From the NCBI GenBank assembly GCA_964348015.1, contig CAYGBC010000047.1, positions 1-20,497 on the forward strand: a stretch of 20,497 bases of DNA, read 5' to 3'. Every line of letters begins with the position of its first letter. Within the stretch, counting starts at the first letter, position 1. The notes under the pieces are model-generated. The model saw only the letters and a program-made list of their open reading frames with translations. It ran no database searches and was not told the origin of the DNA. Positions 6,863-14,265 of this stretch are shown in pieces. Source of the stretch: SOIA01 sp964348015 (GTDB taxonomy: Bacteria > Acidobacteriota > Aminicenantia > Aminicenantales > Aminicenantaceae). Position numbers and translations under genes: made by a program.

Positions 6863-7993
6863 TTAATTTTTTTTCTTCTTCTGGGATTTTTCAAATTTTT
6901 TGACTTCTTTCACGAACTCGGGAATGATCTCTTCCTCCGTCAACCGCCGGTACACTTTCCCTTTCTTGAAGAGCACCCCGGCCCCATGGCCGCAGGCGAG
7001 ACCGACATCCGCTTCCCTGGCTTCTCCGGGTCCGTTCACCATGCAGCCCATGACTGCCAGGTGAATATCGCTTTGGACAGACGAGAGGCGCTTCTCGATC
7101 TCCTGGGCAATCGTCATCAGGTCGACCTCGCACCGGCCGCAGATCGGACACGAAATAAAATTTGGCCCGTAGGAACGGAGCCCGAGGCTGGACAGGATGA
7201 GGAATGCCACACGGACCTCTTCTTCAGGCGGAGCGGTCAGAGAAACTCGTACGGTGTCCACCAAACCCTGGGTCAACAGAATAGCCAGACCCACCGAAGA
7301 CTTGATAGAGCCCGGAATCAAGCTTCCGGATTCTGTTATCCCGGCGTGAAACGGATAATCCACTTTTTCGGCGAGGCGCTGGTAGGCGTTCACCGTACGG
7401 TGCACGTCAGGGGCTTTCAGAGATATCTTGATATCCCGAAAATCCATATCCTCAAGGATTCTCACATGTCGTAAAGCGCTCTCCGCCATCGCTTCTGCTG
7501 TGGCTTCCCCGTATTTCTGGAGTAAGGTCTTTTCCAGCGATCCTGAATTCACTCCGATCCGAATCGGCACTGTACGATTTTTGGCGGCCCGGACAACCTC
7601 CTTCACTTTTTCCTTGGTTCCGATATTGCCCGGATTTATGCGCAGCGCATCCACACCCTGCTCCAACGAGGCCAGGGCCAGCTTGTGGTCAAAATGAATA
7701 TCTGCCACAAGAGGAATTGTGACCTGTTTCTTGATCTCCCCCAGGGCTTCGACCGACTCTCTGTCCGGGACAGCCAGGCGGACCACTTCACACCCGGCTT
7801 TCTCCATCCGCCTGATCTGATCAACCGTTCCCTTGATATCATATGTGTGTGTTTTCGTCATGGATTGGACGACGACAGGAGCGCCTCCGCCGATAGGGAC
7901 ATTCCCGATTTTCACCTGTCTCGTTTTTCTCCGCTTCACAAGAGAAGAAGGATCAGAGGGATAAAAATCTTTCGAGTCCTTATCTTTATTCAT
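6863..7993 (-). CDS. ispG: 4-hydroxy-3-methylbut-2-enyl diphosphate synthase (IspG/GcpE)
   Basis: This 376-residue [4Fe-4S] enzyme performs the penultimate step of the MEP isoprenoid pathway, converting MEcPP to HMBPP. The N-terminal TIM-barrel shows VQSMTKTHTYD and LRINPGNIG. The C-terminal cluster-binding domain shows C282 and C285 in SCPICGR and C317 in MGCMVNGPGEA, with E324 as the fourth-ligand position. The lysine-rich tail (KKKKN) is typical padding. It is the last gene of the uppS-cdsA-dxr-rseP-ispG series, 96 nt after rseP. A TATAAT sits 11 nt upstream of the ATG (8010-8005), with only a poor -35, so an extra promoter is possible. Short bacterial form without the plant-type insert. 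Confidence 0.97.
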   Translation of the reverse strand: MNKDKDSKDFYPSDPSSLVKRRKTRQVKIGNVPIGGGAPVVVQSMTKTHTYDIKGTVDQIRRMEKAGCEVVRLAVPDRESVEALGEIKKQVTIPLVADIHFDHKLALASLEQGVDALRINPGNIGTKEKVKEVVRAAKNRTVPIRIGVNSGSLEKTLLQKYGEATAEAMAESALRHVRILEDMDFRDIKISLKAPDVHRTVNAYQRLAEKVDYPFHAGITESGSLIPGSIKSSVGLAILLTQGLVDTVRVSLTAPPEEEVRVAFLILSSLGLRSYGPNFISCPICGRCEVDLMTIAQEIEKRLSSVQSDIHLAVMGCMVNGPGEAREADVGLACGHGAGVLFKKGKVYRRLTEEEIIPEFVKEVKKFEKSQKKKKN

Positions 7994-8089
7994 CTCTCTC
8001 GCCCATTATAGCAGAGACACTCGGGTCTCTCAGATACACAGCTGAAATATCCCCGCTTTCGCCTTCCTTATAATCTCAACCTTTCTTCC

Positions 8090-9433
8090 TCACTTCTTCC
8101 AGAAGAGATAACTGTCCCAGCCATTCGGGAGTGTCCGGGCGACATCATTCAGGATCAGGAAAACAAGCAAAAAGATGAAAATCGCAAATCCGATCATCAT
8201 CACGGTCTGCTTCACTTTGGGGCTGAAATCCCTCCGAAACAATCCCTCCAAGCTAAGGACAAGGATCTGTCCCCCATCAAAAACTGGTATCGGGAATAGA
8301 TTGATAATCCCGAGTTGAAGGCTGATAAATGCCATGAAGCTCAACATGGAAACGAAGCCTGCGCGGAAAAACGCGTAGGAATATTTGGCGATCATGATCG
8401 GACCTCCAACCTGTTTGGCGGAAGCCTGTCCGGACATCAAATCTTTAACATAATTAAACAGCACAAAAGCGAGTTTTGTATTCTCCTTAACACTCCGTCC
8501 GATCGCCGCAAAAAAACCATATTTCCTGAGCTCATACTGCATCCACGGCTGGATGCCGATCTTTCCGACCTCCCCCTCAAGACGCGGAGTGATGTGAAGC
8601 GTGAATTGCTCCCCTTCTCTCTCTATGAGTACTTCAAGCTCATTATTGGGATTTTTCTCGATTATTTCCACGAACTTATGATAGAGGACCGTTTCTCCAT
8701 TAATCGCCAGGATCACATCCCCGGCCTTCATTCCCCCTCTATCCGCGGGAGAATCAGGCTCGACGACGACCGCCTGCGTGAAAATCTTCGGGGCAAAGCC
8801 TGCATATCCCATATCCAGATCGAATGATTTTTTACTTTCTGTCTGGAGCTGGGTTGTGAATATCTCCTCTCCCCGTTTGACCTCCAGCGTGATCAGCATA
8901 TCGGGTTTGGTCCCCACAGCCAACTCGACATCGTTCCAGGTCTTTGTCTTCCTGTTGTTGACTTTGAGGATTTCATCCCCAGCTTGAAGATCGACTTTCT
9001 CCGCAGGAGATTCCAACTCGATATAACCGATCACAGGTTTCTGCCTTGAATATTCAGGGACGGTCACACCCATCATGCTGATGAAAGCGACCAACACGAC
9101 GGCGAGAACAATGTTCATCGCTGAGCCCATGAACAAAACCAGGAACCGCTCCCACCTCTTTTTCGCCATAAAATCGTAAGGAGCCAGCTCTCCCTTTTTT
9201 TCAAAAACATCCTCTCCTGTGAACTTGACAAAACCACCAAGTGGCAGCATGCTGATCCTGTAGTCGGTATCTCCTTTTTTGATGCCGAACAGCCTTTTCC
9301 CGTAACCCCAGGAAAAGACCTCTACTCTGATTTTCACAAGCTTCGCCATGAAAAAATGCCCGAACTCATGGACAAAGACCAGGATGCCAAAAACAATTAT
9401 GAATGCAAAAATACTTCCAAAAACCGTACCCAT
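8090..9433 (-). CDS. rseP: RseP-type site-2 zinc metalloprotease with two PDZ domains
   Basis: This 447-residue inner-membrane intramembrane protease has the zinc motif HEFGH (22-26) in the first membrane segment, a second segment at about 98-120, two periplasmic PDZ domains at about 130-200 and 215-285, and the second active-site segment NLFPIPVFDGG (378-388, D386 the third zinc ligand), then a final helix at about 410-430. The family cleaves anti-sigma factors and signal-peptide remnants within the membrane. The ATG lies one base after the dxr stop (TGA-A-ATG), with a GAAGG Shine-Dalgarno inside dxr, so the two are translationally coupled. The dxr-rseP order is common in bacteria. Confidence 0.95.
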   Translation of the reverse strand: MGTVFGSIFAFIIVFGILVFVHEFGHFFMAKLVKIRVEVFSWGYGKRLFGIKKGDTDYRISMLPLGGFVKFTGEDVFEKKGELAPYDFMAKKRWERFLVLFMGSAMNIVLAVVLVAFISMMGVTVPEYSRQKPVIGYIELESPAEKVDLQAGDEILKVNNRKTKTWNDVELAVGTKPDMLITLEVKRGEEIFTTQLQTESKKSFDLDMGYAGFAPKIFTQAVVVEPDSPADRGGMKAGDVILAINGETVLYHKFVEIIEKNPNNELEVLIEREGEQFTLHITPRLEGEVGKIGIQPWMQYELRKYGFFAAIGRSVKENTKLAFVLFNYVKDLMSGQASAKQVGGPIMIAKYSYAFFRAGFVSMLSFMAFISLQLGIINLFPIPVFDGGQILVLSLEGLFRRDFSPKVKQTVMMIGFAIFIFLLVFLILNDVARTLPNGWDSYLFWKK

Positions 9434-9434
9434 T

Positions 9435-10592
9435 TCAAGACCTTCTTTCCATTAAATTCCGGGCTGTAAATCTCGTTTCCCGGTCAACTAAAAGTATATC
9501 ATCCAAATGCTTGATCTCTTTCTTTTTATGATGCTCAACGGCTTCGGAGACAATCTCTGCAATCTCCAGAAATCGGATATCCTTCTGAAGAAAAGCCGCC
9601 ACGGCCACTTCGTTGGCAGCGTTGAGGGCGACTGGAAAACTCCCTCCTTCCTCCAGAGCCATACGAGCAAGTTTAAGCAGAGGGAATTTTTCCACATCAG
9701 GTTTGAAGAATTCAAGGCTTTTGATCTCACTCAGATCCAGGGAAGTCAGAGGAGAATCCTCGCGCTCAGGATAAGTCAGCGCATACTGGATCGGAATTTT
9801 CATATCTGTCGGGCTGAGCTGGGCCAGGACTGATCCGTCGTTCATCTCGACCAATGAATGGACAATGCTCTGCGGATGAATCAACACCTCCAGCTTTTCC
9901 GGTTCTATACCGAAAAGCCAGTGCGCTTCGACCAATTCCAATCCCTTGTTCATTAAAGTGGCCGAGTCGACCGTCACCTTTTTGCCCATCTTCCAGCGCG
10001 GATGGTTCAACGCCTCCTCAGGTGTCACGTCCTTCATTTCCTGCGGGGATTTACGGAAAAACGGGCCTCCGGATGCGGTCAGGATCACCTTCTGAACGCG
10101 TTCCAGGTTTTCTTTAGCGAGGCACTGGAAAACACCGCTGTGTTCACTGTCTACAGGAATGACCTGAGAGCCGAATTCTTGAACCAGGCTTTGGATCAAA
10201 GGACCGGCCACCACCATAGATTCTTTATTCGCCAGAGCGATCTTCTTTCCAGTCCTGAGCGCCGCCAGAGTCGGCTTCAGCCCATCGATTCCTGTTATGG
10301 CGGAGACCACAATATCGTTCTCCTCGAATCCTGCAACTTCTTCTGCTCCCTGCTGGGAAAAAGTCACGTGGATTGATCTGTCCTTGAACCTCTTCTTGAG
10401 CTCATCTGCTTCTTCCTTTTTCTCCACGGAAACAATTTTGGGCTTGAATTTATCAACCTGCTTCTCGAGCAACTGGGTGTTGCGGCCTGCTGCAAGCCCA
10501 ACGACACGGAATCTGTGACTGAGTTTTTCTATGATTTCAAGGCTGCTGCAACCGATCGAGCCTGTCGAACCCAGGATTGCGATGTTTTCCAT
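9435..10592 (-). CDS. dxr: 1-deoxy-D-xylulose-5-phosphate reductoisomerase
   Basis: This 385-residue cytoplasmic enzyme of the MEP pathway converts DXP to MEP using NADPH and a divalent metal. Visible motifs are the NADPH-binding GSTGSIG (8-14), NKES (122-125), the metal-binding D148 and E150 in VDSEHS, and E219 in MNKGLELVEA, matching E. coli D150, E152 and E231. A flexible-loop segment with TASGGPF precedes HPRWKMG. It starts 22 nt after cdsA and is followed by rseP with a single base between. The ribosome site is weak (GTGGAAAT at 12-nt spacing). Length is normal for the family. Confidence 0.97.
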   Translation of the reverse strand: MENIAILGSTGSIGCSSLEIIEKLSHRFRVVGLAAGRNTQLLEKQVDKFKPKIVSVEKKEEADELKKRFKDRSIHVTFSQQGAEEVAGFEENDIVVSAITGIDGLKPTLAALRTGKKIALANKESMVVAGPLIQSLVQEFGSQVIPVDSEHSGVFQCLAKENLERVQKVILTASGGPFFRKSPQEMKDVTPEEALNHPRWKMGKKVTVDSATLMNKGLELVEAHWLFGIEPEKLEVLIHPQSIVHSLVEMNDGSVLAQLSPTDMKIPIQYALTYPEREDSPLTSLDLSEIKSLEFFKPDVEKFPLLKLARMALEEGGSFPVALNAANEVAVAAFLQKDIRFLEIAEIVSEAVEHHKKKEIKHLDDILLVDRETRFTARNLMERRS

Positions 10593-10614
10593 TTTTTTAT
10601 ATTTCCACGTTTTT

Positions 10615-11418
10615 TTACCAGAAAAAATCTACGAAATAATAGAAAAAAGGAGTCGCCAGTATCAGGCTGTCCAGCCGGTCTAAAAATCCACCGTGGCCGG
10701 GAAGAACATTGGAAGAGTCCTTGACTCCCGCCGCCCTTTTGAACAGAGATTCTAACGGATCACTGAATTGAGCGACGACATGGACGAGGATTCCGGTCAG
10801 AATCGCCTTCCAGAGAGCCATATCCCTCAGGAGGATGAAATAAATGATGAGTGCTCCTATGACTGCAAAAACAATACCGCCGATGGCGCCTTCCCATGTC
10901 TTCTTCGGGCTTGCGATCGCCACCAATTTCCGCCGTCCCCAAAGACTTCCTATGAGAAAAGCCCCGGTATCGCCCATGAATATCGCACCCAAGAGGAAAA
11001 AGATTACGGACGGCCCTTTCTCGATTTTCAGCAGGTAAAAATGGTTCAGAGTGAAACTCAGGTAGACCGCCCCGAAAAATGTCAGCGCCATGGATTGGGG
11101 AAAAGTCGCGAGCTTCTCGAGAGTGCGGATGGAAATCACATAATACACCGCGGCCAGGAGCAGGCACAGGAATAAGGCTAAGGCCAGGGAGAATTCCTCA
11201 AAATAAAAAGAGGCTGTAATCAGCAGGGCCAGAAAGATTCCGAAAATCTTTTGTGGAAATATCCGTTTCACGCGGAAAAGGCTGTAGAATTCACCGAGAG
11301 CCGCCAATATCAAGAGCAACACGATGAGCAAGAACCAGAGAGGAGGAACAAACTGGACGAGGCCAAACGTGAAAGCCAGGAGCACGATAGAAGTCGGTAA
11401 TCTCTTTCGAAGACTCAT
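10615..11418 (-). CDS. cdsA: Phosphatidate cytidylyltransferase (CDP-diglyceride synthase)
   Basis: This 267-residue polytopic membrane enzyme makes CDP-diacylglycerol from phosphatidate and CTP, the entry to phospholipid synthesis. The CDS signature runs from S224 to R248: it begins SLFKRAAGVKD and ends PGHGGFLDR. Hydrophobic helices cover most of residues 8-210, and FMGDTGAFLIG with the KKTWEGAIGG segment are also typical. No Shine-Dalgarno precedes the ATG at 11418, so the start is less certain than the product. It lies 174 nt after uppS and 22 nt before dxr. Confidence 0.93.
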   Translation of the reverse strand: MSLRKRLPTSIVLLAFTFGLVQFVPPLWFLLIVLLLILAALGEFYSLFRVKRIFPQKIFGIFLALLITASFYFEEFSLALALFLCLLLAAVYYVISIRTLEKLATFPQSMALTFFGAVYLSFTLNHFYLLKIEKGPSVIFFLLGAIFMGDTGAFLIGSLWGRRKLVAIASPKKTWEGAIGGIVFAVIGALIIYFILLRDMALWKAILTGILVHVVAQFSDPLESLFKRAAGVKDSSNVLPGHGGFLDRLDSLILATPFFYYFVDFFW

Positions 11419-11592
11419 TGTGTATAAATAAATGGAGGAATCCCTTTATGGATATACAGGAATGATTTCATGACGAATGGTGATTTTCTCAGGTGAGACA
11501 ATACACGGATTCAAGGAAAAATCATGCGTGACGTTCATCTCGAAGAAGTGTCTCATATTTTTCTCTGGAGTCCACACAGAATGATCGATGCT

Positions 11593-12378
11593 TCATAAAT
11601 CGCTGCTCTCATGGGGATGGATATCTCCGAACCTCCTTTCTCTTTTCTGGTATTCGACCAGGGCTTGAAGCAGCTGCTTCTTCCGGAAATCAGGCCATAA
11701 AACCGGTGTGATCCAGATCTCAGAATAGGCGATCTGCCAGAGTAAAAAATTGGACACACGAAGCTCACCGCTTGTCCTGATGAGCAAATCGGGATCAGGG
11801 ATATTGTCTGTGTAGAGATAATGGGCGAATGTTTCTTCATCCAGTGATTCCACATCACAGTCTTTATCCTTGACTATCCGCTTCACTGCATCCACGATTT
11901 CATCCCGGCCCCCGTAATTCAAAGCCAAAATAATGGTCAAGCGGTCAAATTTTCTCGTCAGCTCTTCGACACGCTCCAATTCTTTCTTGACAGAGAGGGG
12001 AATGGCTTCCCGTTCACCGATGACTTTGAGCCGGAACTGATTTTCAACGAGCACCTTGTCTTCCTTCTTGAGGTAATCCTCCAGAAGCCTCCACAGGGTC
12101 GCGACTTCCTTTTTGGGTCTTTTCCAGTTCTCTTTGGAAAAAGCATACAGGGATAAATATTGGACACCCAGACGCGCAGATGTTTCCACGATTTCGCGGA
12201 CAGATTTGGACCCGGCGCGGTGACCTTCGATCCGAGGAAGTTTTTTCTTCTTGGCCCATCGGCCGTTCCCGTCCATGATTACCGCCACATGACGGGGGAG
12301 GCGCGAAAGATCGAGCTGGTTCACCAGCGACTCTTCCTCGCTTCCGGGTTTGATGAAGCCTTTAAGGTCCTCGTTCAT
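11593..12378 (-). CDS. uppS: Isoprenyl (undecaprenyl) diphosphate synthase
   Basis: This 261-residue cis-prenyltransferase condenses isopentenyl diphosphate units onto farnesyl diphosphate to give the C55 carrier lipid for peptidoglycan and polysaccharide. Motifs are VIMDGNGRWA with catalytic D36, the SKENWKRP segment (81-88), LNYGGRDEI and LIRTSGELRVSNFLLWQ. I chose the ATG at 12378 because the conserved domain begins just after it and a consensus promoter ends 6 nt before it. A longer frame reaching 12474 would translate the promoter and part of a repeat. There is no Shine-Dalgarno, in keeping with leaderless translation. It heads the uppS-cdsA-dxr-rseP-ispG series and diverges from hypC. 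Confidence 0.95.
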   Translation of the reverse strand: MNEDLKGFIKPGSEEESLVNQLDLSRLPRHVAVIMDGNGRWAKKKKLPRIEGHRAGSKSVREIVETSARLGVQYLSLYAFSKENWKRPKKEVATLWRLLEDYLKKEDKVLVENQFRLKVIGEREAIPLSVKKELERVEELTRKFDRLTIILALNYGGRDEIVDAVKRIVKDKDCDVESLDEETFAHYLYTDNIPDPDLLIRTSGELRVSNFLLWQIAYSEIWITPVLWPDFRKKQLLQALVEYQKRERRFGDIHPHESSDL

Positions 12379-12413
12379 AGACCAATTATATGGACTTGCC
12401 TGGAAATTGTCAA
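12379..12413 (-). promoter_or_regulatory. Consensus sigma-70-type promoter of uppS, leaderless
   Basis: On the minus strand TTGACA (12413-12408), a 17-bp spacer and TATAAT (12390-12385) match the consensus exactly. Six bases (TGGTCT) separate the -10 box from the uppS ATG, so transcription would begin at or next to the A of the start codon. Confidence 0.8.
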
Positions 12414-12433
12414 AAAAATTGAGACCAGACCCC
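12402..12433 (-). repeat. Diverged single end of the GGGGTC repeat family
   Basis: Read on the minus strand from 12433, this begins GGGGTCTGGTCTC and continues through TTTGACAATTTCC. It parallels the ends of the 124-bp element at 12741-12864 (GGGGTCGCGTCTTAAC, then TTTGACATTTC). No partner end is found nearby. It overlaps the -35 box of the uppS promoter. Confidence 0.5.
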
Positions 12434-12489
12434 TTTTCTACACATCTCTTTTTTGGTATTCTATTGGGTCCCAAAAGAGAAACGATAAA

Positions 12490-12726
12490 ATGTGTTTAGG
12501 AATTCCCGCAAAAGTCATCCAGATCGATGAATCCAAACTGGGAAAGGTGGATTATTTGGGGACAAAAGTCAAAATCAACCTTTCTCTTCTTGAAGATATC
12601 AAGGTCGGAGATTGGGTCATTGTTCATGCCGGATTTGCCATATCCAAGCTCGATGAGGAAGAAGCCCAGGAGACGTTATCGCTTCTTAGAGAAATGACCG
12701 CCTCTCAACAAGAAGGCGAACAATAA
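12490..12726 (+). CDS. hypC: Hydrogenase maturation chaperone HypC/HybG family
   Basis: This 78-residue protein begins MCLGIPAKV, the diagnostic HypC/HupF N-terminus in which Cys2 carries the Fe(CN)2CO unit and contacts the hydrogenase large subunit. The rest is the small beta-barrel (KVDYLGTKVKINLSLLEDIKVGDWVIVHAGFAI). HypC works with HypD to assemble the iron centre of [NiFe]-hydrogenase in the cytoplasm. The frame stays open upstream, but the ATG at 12490 is fixed by the family N-terminus. The ribosome site is weak (AAAGAGAAA). The gene diverges from uppS, and a 124-bp palindromic element separates it from hypD. No hydrogenase structural gene is in the window. Confidence 0.95.
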   Translation: MCLGIPAKVIQIDESKLGKVDYLGTKVKINLSLLEDIKVGDWVIVHAGFAISKLDEEEAQETLSLLREMTASQQEGEQ

Positions 12727-12740
12727 CTTTGGCTAAAATA

Positions 12741-12864
12741 GGGGTCGCGTCTTAACATTTGACATTTCTTCGGTTATTGAAATTAAAAGAACGCAACTTT
12801 AATTTTCAAATAGGAAATAAGAGAGCACAAACTTGAGAAATGTCAAATGTTAAGACGCGACCCC
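12741..12864. mobile_element. 124-bp MITE-like palindromic element between hypC and hypD
   Basis: The termini are a perfect 29-bp inverted repeat (12741-12769 against 12836-12864), beginning GGGGTCGCGTCTTAAC and continuing with ATTTGACATTTCT. An inner AT-rich palindrome (TTGAAATTAAA at 12777-12787 against TTTAATTTTCAA at 12798-12809) lets the whole unit fold on itself. There is no coding capacity and no clear target duplication. The right arm contains the start codon of hypD. Non-autonomous mobility is inferred from structure. Confidence 0.75.
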
Positions 12865-13971
12865 TTTTTGCTGTACAAGGATAAAAGAGTCATTCAAGCG
12901 CTGCTCGCGGAGATAGAGAAAAAAGCCCGATCTCTTTCCTCCCCCATCCGAATCATGGAAGTCTGCGGCACACACACCATGACCGTGCACAGATACGGTT
13001 TGAAAAACATGATCGAAGAGACAGGAGTGGAAATGGTGTCGGGTCCGGGATGCCCGGTGTGCATCACTCCGAATGAGCTCCATGAGGCGGCCATAGAATT
13101 GGTCACGCAGAGGGAAAATTTCATCCTGACCACGTTCGGCGACATGACAAGAGTCCCCACCGCAAAGGGATCTCTCCAGACAACTGTTCCTGCTCCGAAT
13201 TCTCTGGTGGACGTCGTTTATTCTCCTGAGGAATCTCTCGAGAAGGCCAGGTTGAACCCAGAAAAAGAGGTAATTTTCTTCGGAGTCGGGTTTGAGACAA
13301 CCATTCCCGCCATTGCCATGACTGTTAAGGAGGCAGCCGCAGAAGGCCTGGCCAATTATTCGGTCCTGTCCGCACTCTGGTTGATACCCCCTCCGCTCAA
13401 AGCAATCGTCGATGCCAAAGAAATTGCAATCGACGGTTTTCTCTACCCCGGTCACGTCAGTGCCATCATCGGAGAAAAACCTTATCGCTTCATCGCAGAG
13501 AAGTACGGAATCCCCGGGGCCATCACTGGATTTGAGCCCGGCGACATGCTCCTCGGTGTACTGTCCACGCTTGAACAGATCGAACACGGAAAACCTAAAG
13601 TGCGAAACGCTTACTCCAGAGTGGTCCGGGCTTCAGGAAACCCGAAAGCGCTGGCTTTGATGGATGAAATGCTCGAGACTAAAGATGCGCATTGGAGAGG
13701 CCTGGGACTCATCCCTCAGAGCGGGCTCAGGATTCAAAAGAATTACGCGTCTTATGATGCCGAGATCAAATTCAGCCTCAAAATAAGAGGAGGAAGCGGA
13801 GACCTTCCGGGTTGTCGATGCGGCGAGGTGCTCCGGGGCCTGATCTCTCCACCTCAATGCCCGTTATTCATCGGGAAATGCAATCCTGATTCTCCCTACG
13901 GTCCGTGCATGGTCTCCTTTGAGGGTGCCTGCTTGATCTATTACAAATATCACAGAGATCGGAAAAGTTAG
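12847..13971 (+). CDS. hypD: Hydrogenase formation protein HypD
   Basis: This 374-residue iron-sulfur protein is the scaffold on which, with HypC and HypE, the Fe(CN)2CO group of [NiFe]-hydrogenase is built. Key residues are C40 in MEVCGTHT, C69 and C72 in GPGCPVC, FGDMTRVP (97-104), and the [4Fe-4S] region with C323 and C325 (PGCRCGE), C338, C345, C354 and C362. The spacing to C69/C72 equals that of E. coli HypD, so the protein is full length. The first six codons (MLRRDP) lie inside the right inverted repeat of the 124-bp element. The only alternative nearby is TTG at 12868; neither start has a good Shine-Dalgarno. HypE follows after a 294-nt spacer rich in REP-like repeats. Confidence 0.95.
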   Translation: MLRRDPFLLYKDKRVIQALLAEIEKKARSLSSPIRIMEVCGTHTMTVHRYGLKNMIEETGVEMVSGPGCPVCITPNELHEAAIELVTQRENFILTTFGDMTRVPTAKGSLQTTVPAPNSLVDVVYSPEESLEKARLNPEKEVIFFGVGFETTIPAIAMTVKEAAAEGLANYSVLSALWLIPPPLKAIVDAKEIAIDGFLYPGHVSAIIGEKPYRFIAEKYGIPGAITGFEPGDMLLGVLSTLEQIEHGKPKVRNAYSRVVRASGNPKALALMDEMLETKDAHWRGLGLIPQSGLRIQKNYASYDAEIKFSLKIRGGSGDLPGCRCGEVLRGLISPPQCPLFIGKCNPDSPYGPCMVSFEGACLIYYKYHRDRKS

Positions 13972-14035
13972 ACTTAAGGGAAAAACAATGAATTCAGACA
14001 TAATGGGAAGTCCATTAGAAAGGCTGTGAACGAAA

Positions 14036-14210
14036 TGTCATTGCGAGCTTGCGTGGCAATCTCATACTACTGTCATTACGAGAAGCAGAGCGACGTGGTA
14101 ATCTCATATGAAAAAATATATATTTCTTTTTACGGGATCGCCGCACTTCTTTATGTCGTTCGCAATTGCAGTCTATTCTTATGAGATTGCCACGCAAGCT
14201 CGCAATGACA
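14036..14210. repeat. REP-like repeat cluster with a 30-bp perfect inverted repeat
   Basis: Copies lie at 14037-14065 (plus), 14072-14107 (plus, 36-bp long-core form) and 14181-14209 (minus); a degenerate copy may lie at about 14135-14170. The first and last are exact reverse complements over 30 bp (14036-14065 and 14181-14210), beginning TGTCATTGCGAGCTTGCG. The cluster occupies most of the hypD-hypE spacer. Confidence 0.85.
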
Positions 14211-14265
14211 CCAATAACGTTACTTTGTATAAAATTCCATTAATTCCATATACAAGGAAACATTG

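Noticed and set aside
6728..7474. Long plus-strand frame of about 248 codons opposite ispG
   Set aside because: It begins inside a REP-like repeat and is antisense to the well-supported ispG; its composition is typical of a shadow frame.
8315..8827. Plus-strand frame of 170 codons opposite rseP
   Set aside because: Antisense to rseP with its complete motif set; no ribosome site and no recognisable domain.
11419..11592. Small gene between uppS and cdsA
   Set aside because: The open frame here is an out-of-frame continuation from inside uppS with no recognisable product or ribosome site.
12379..12474. N-terminal extension of UppS by 32 residues (start at 12474)
   Set aside because: It would translate through an exact-consensus promoter and a repeat end, has no homology to UppS, and the conserved domain starts after the ATG at 12378.
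12160..12489. Upstream extension of the hypC frame
   Set aside because: It runs antisense through uppS; HypC must begin with MCLG so that Cys2 is available, which fixes the start at 12490.
12850..13587. Minus-strand frame of 245 codons opposite hypD
   Set aside because: Shadow of hypD; the sense strand carries all HypD cysteine motifs.
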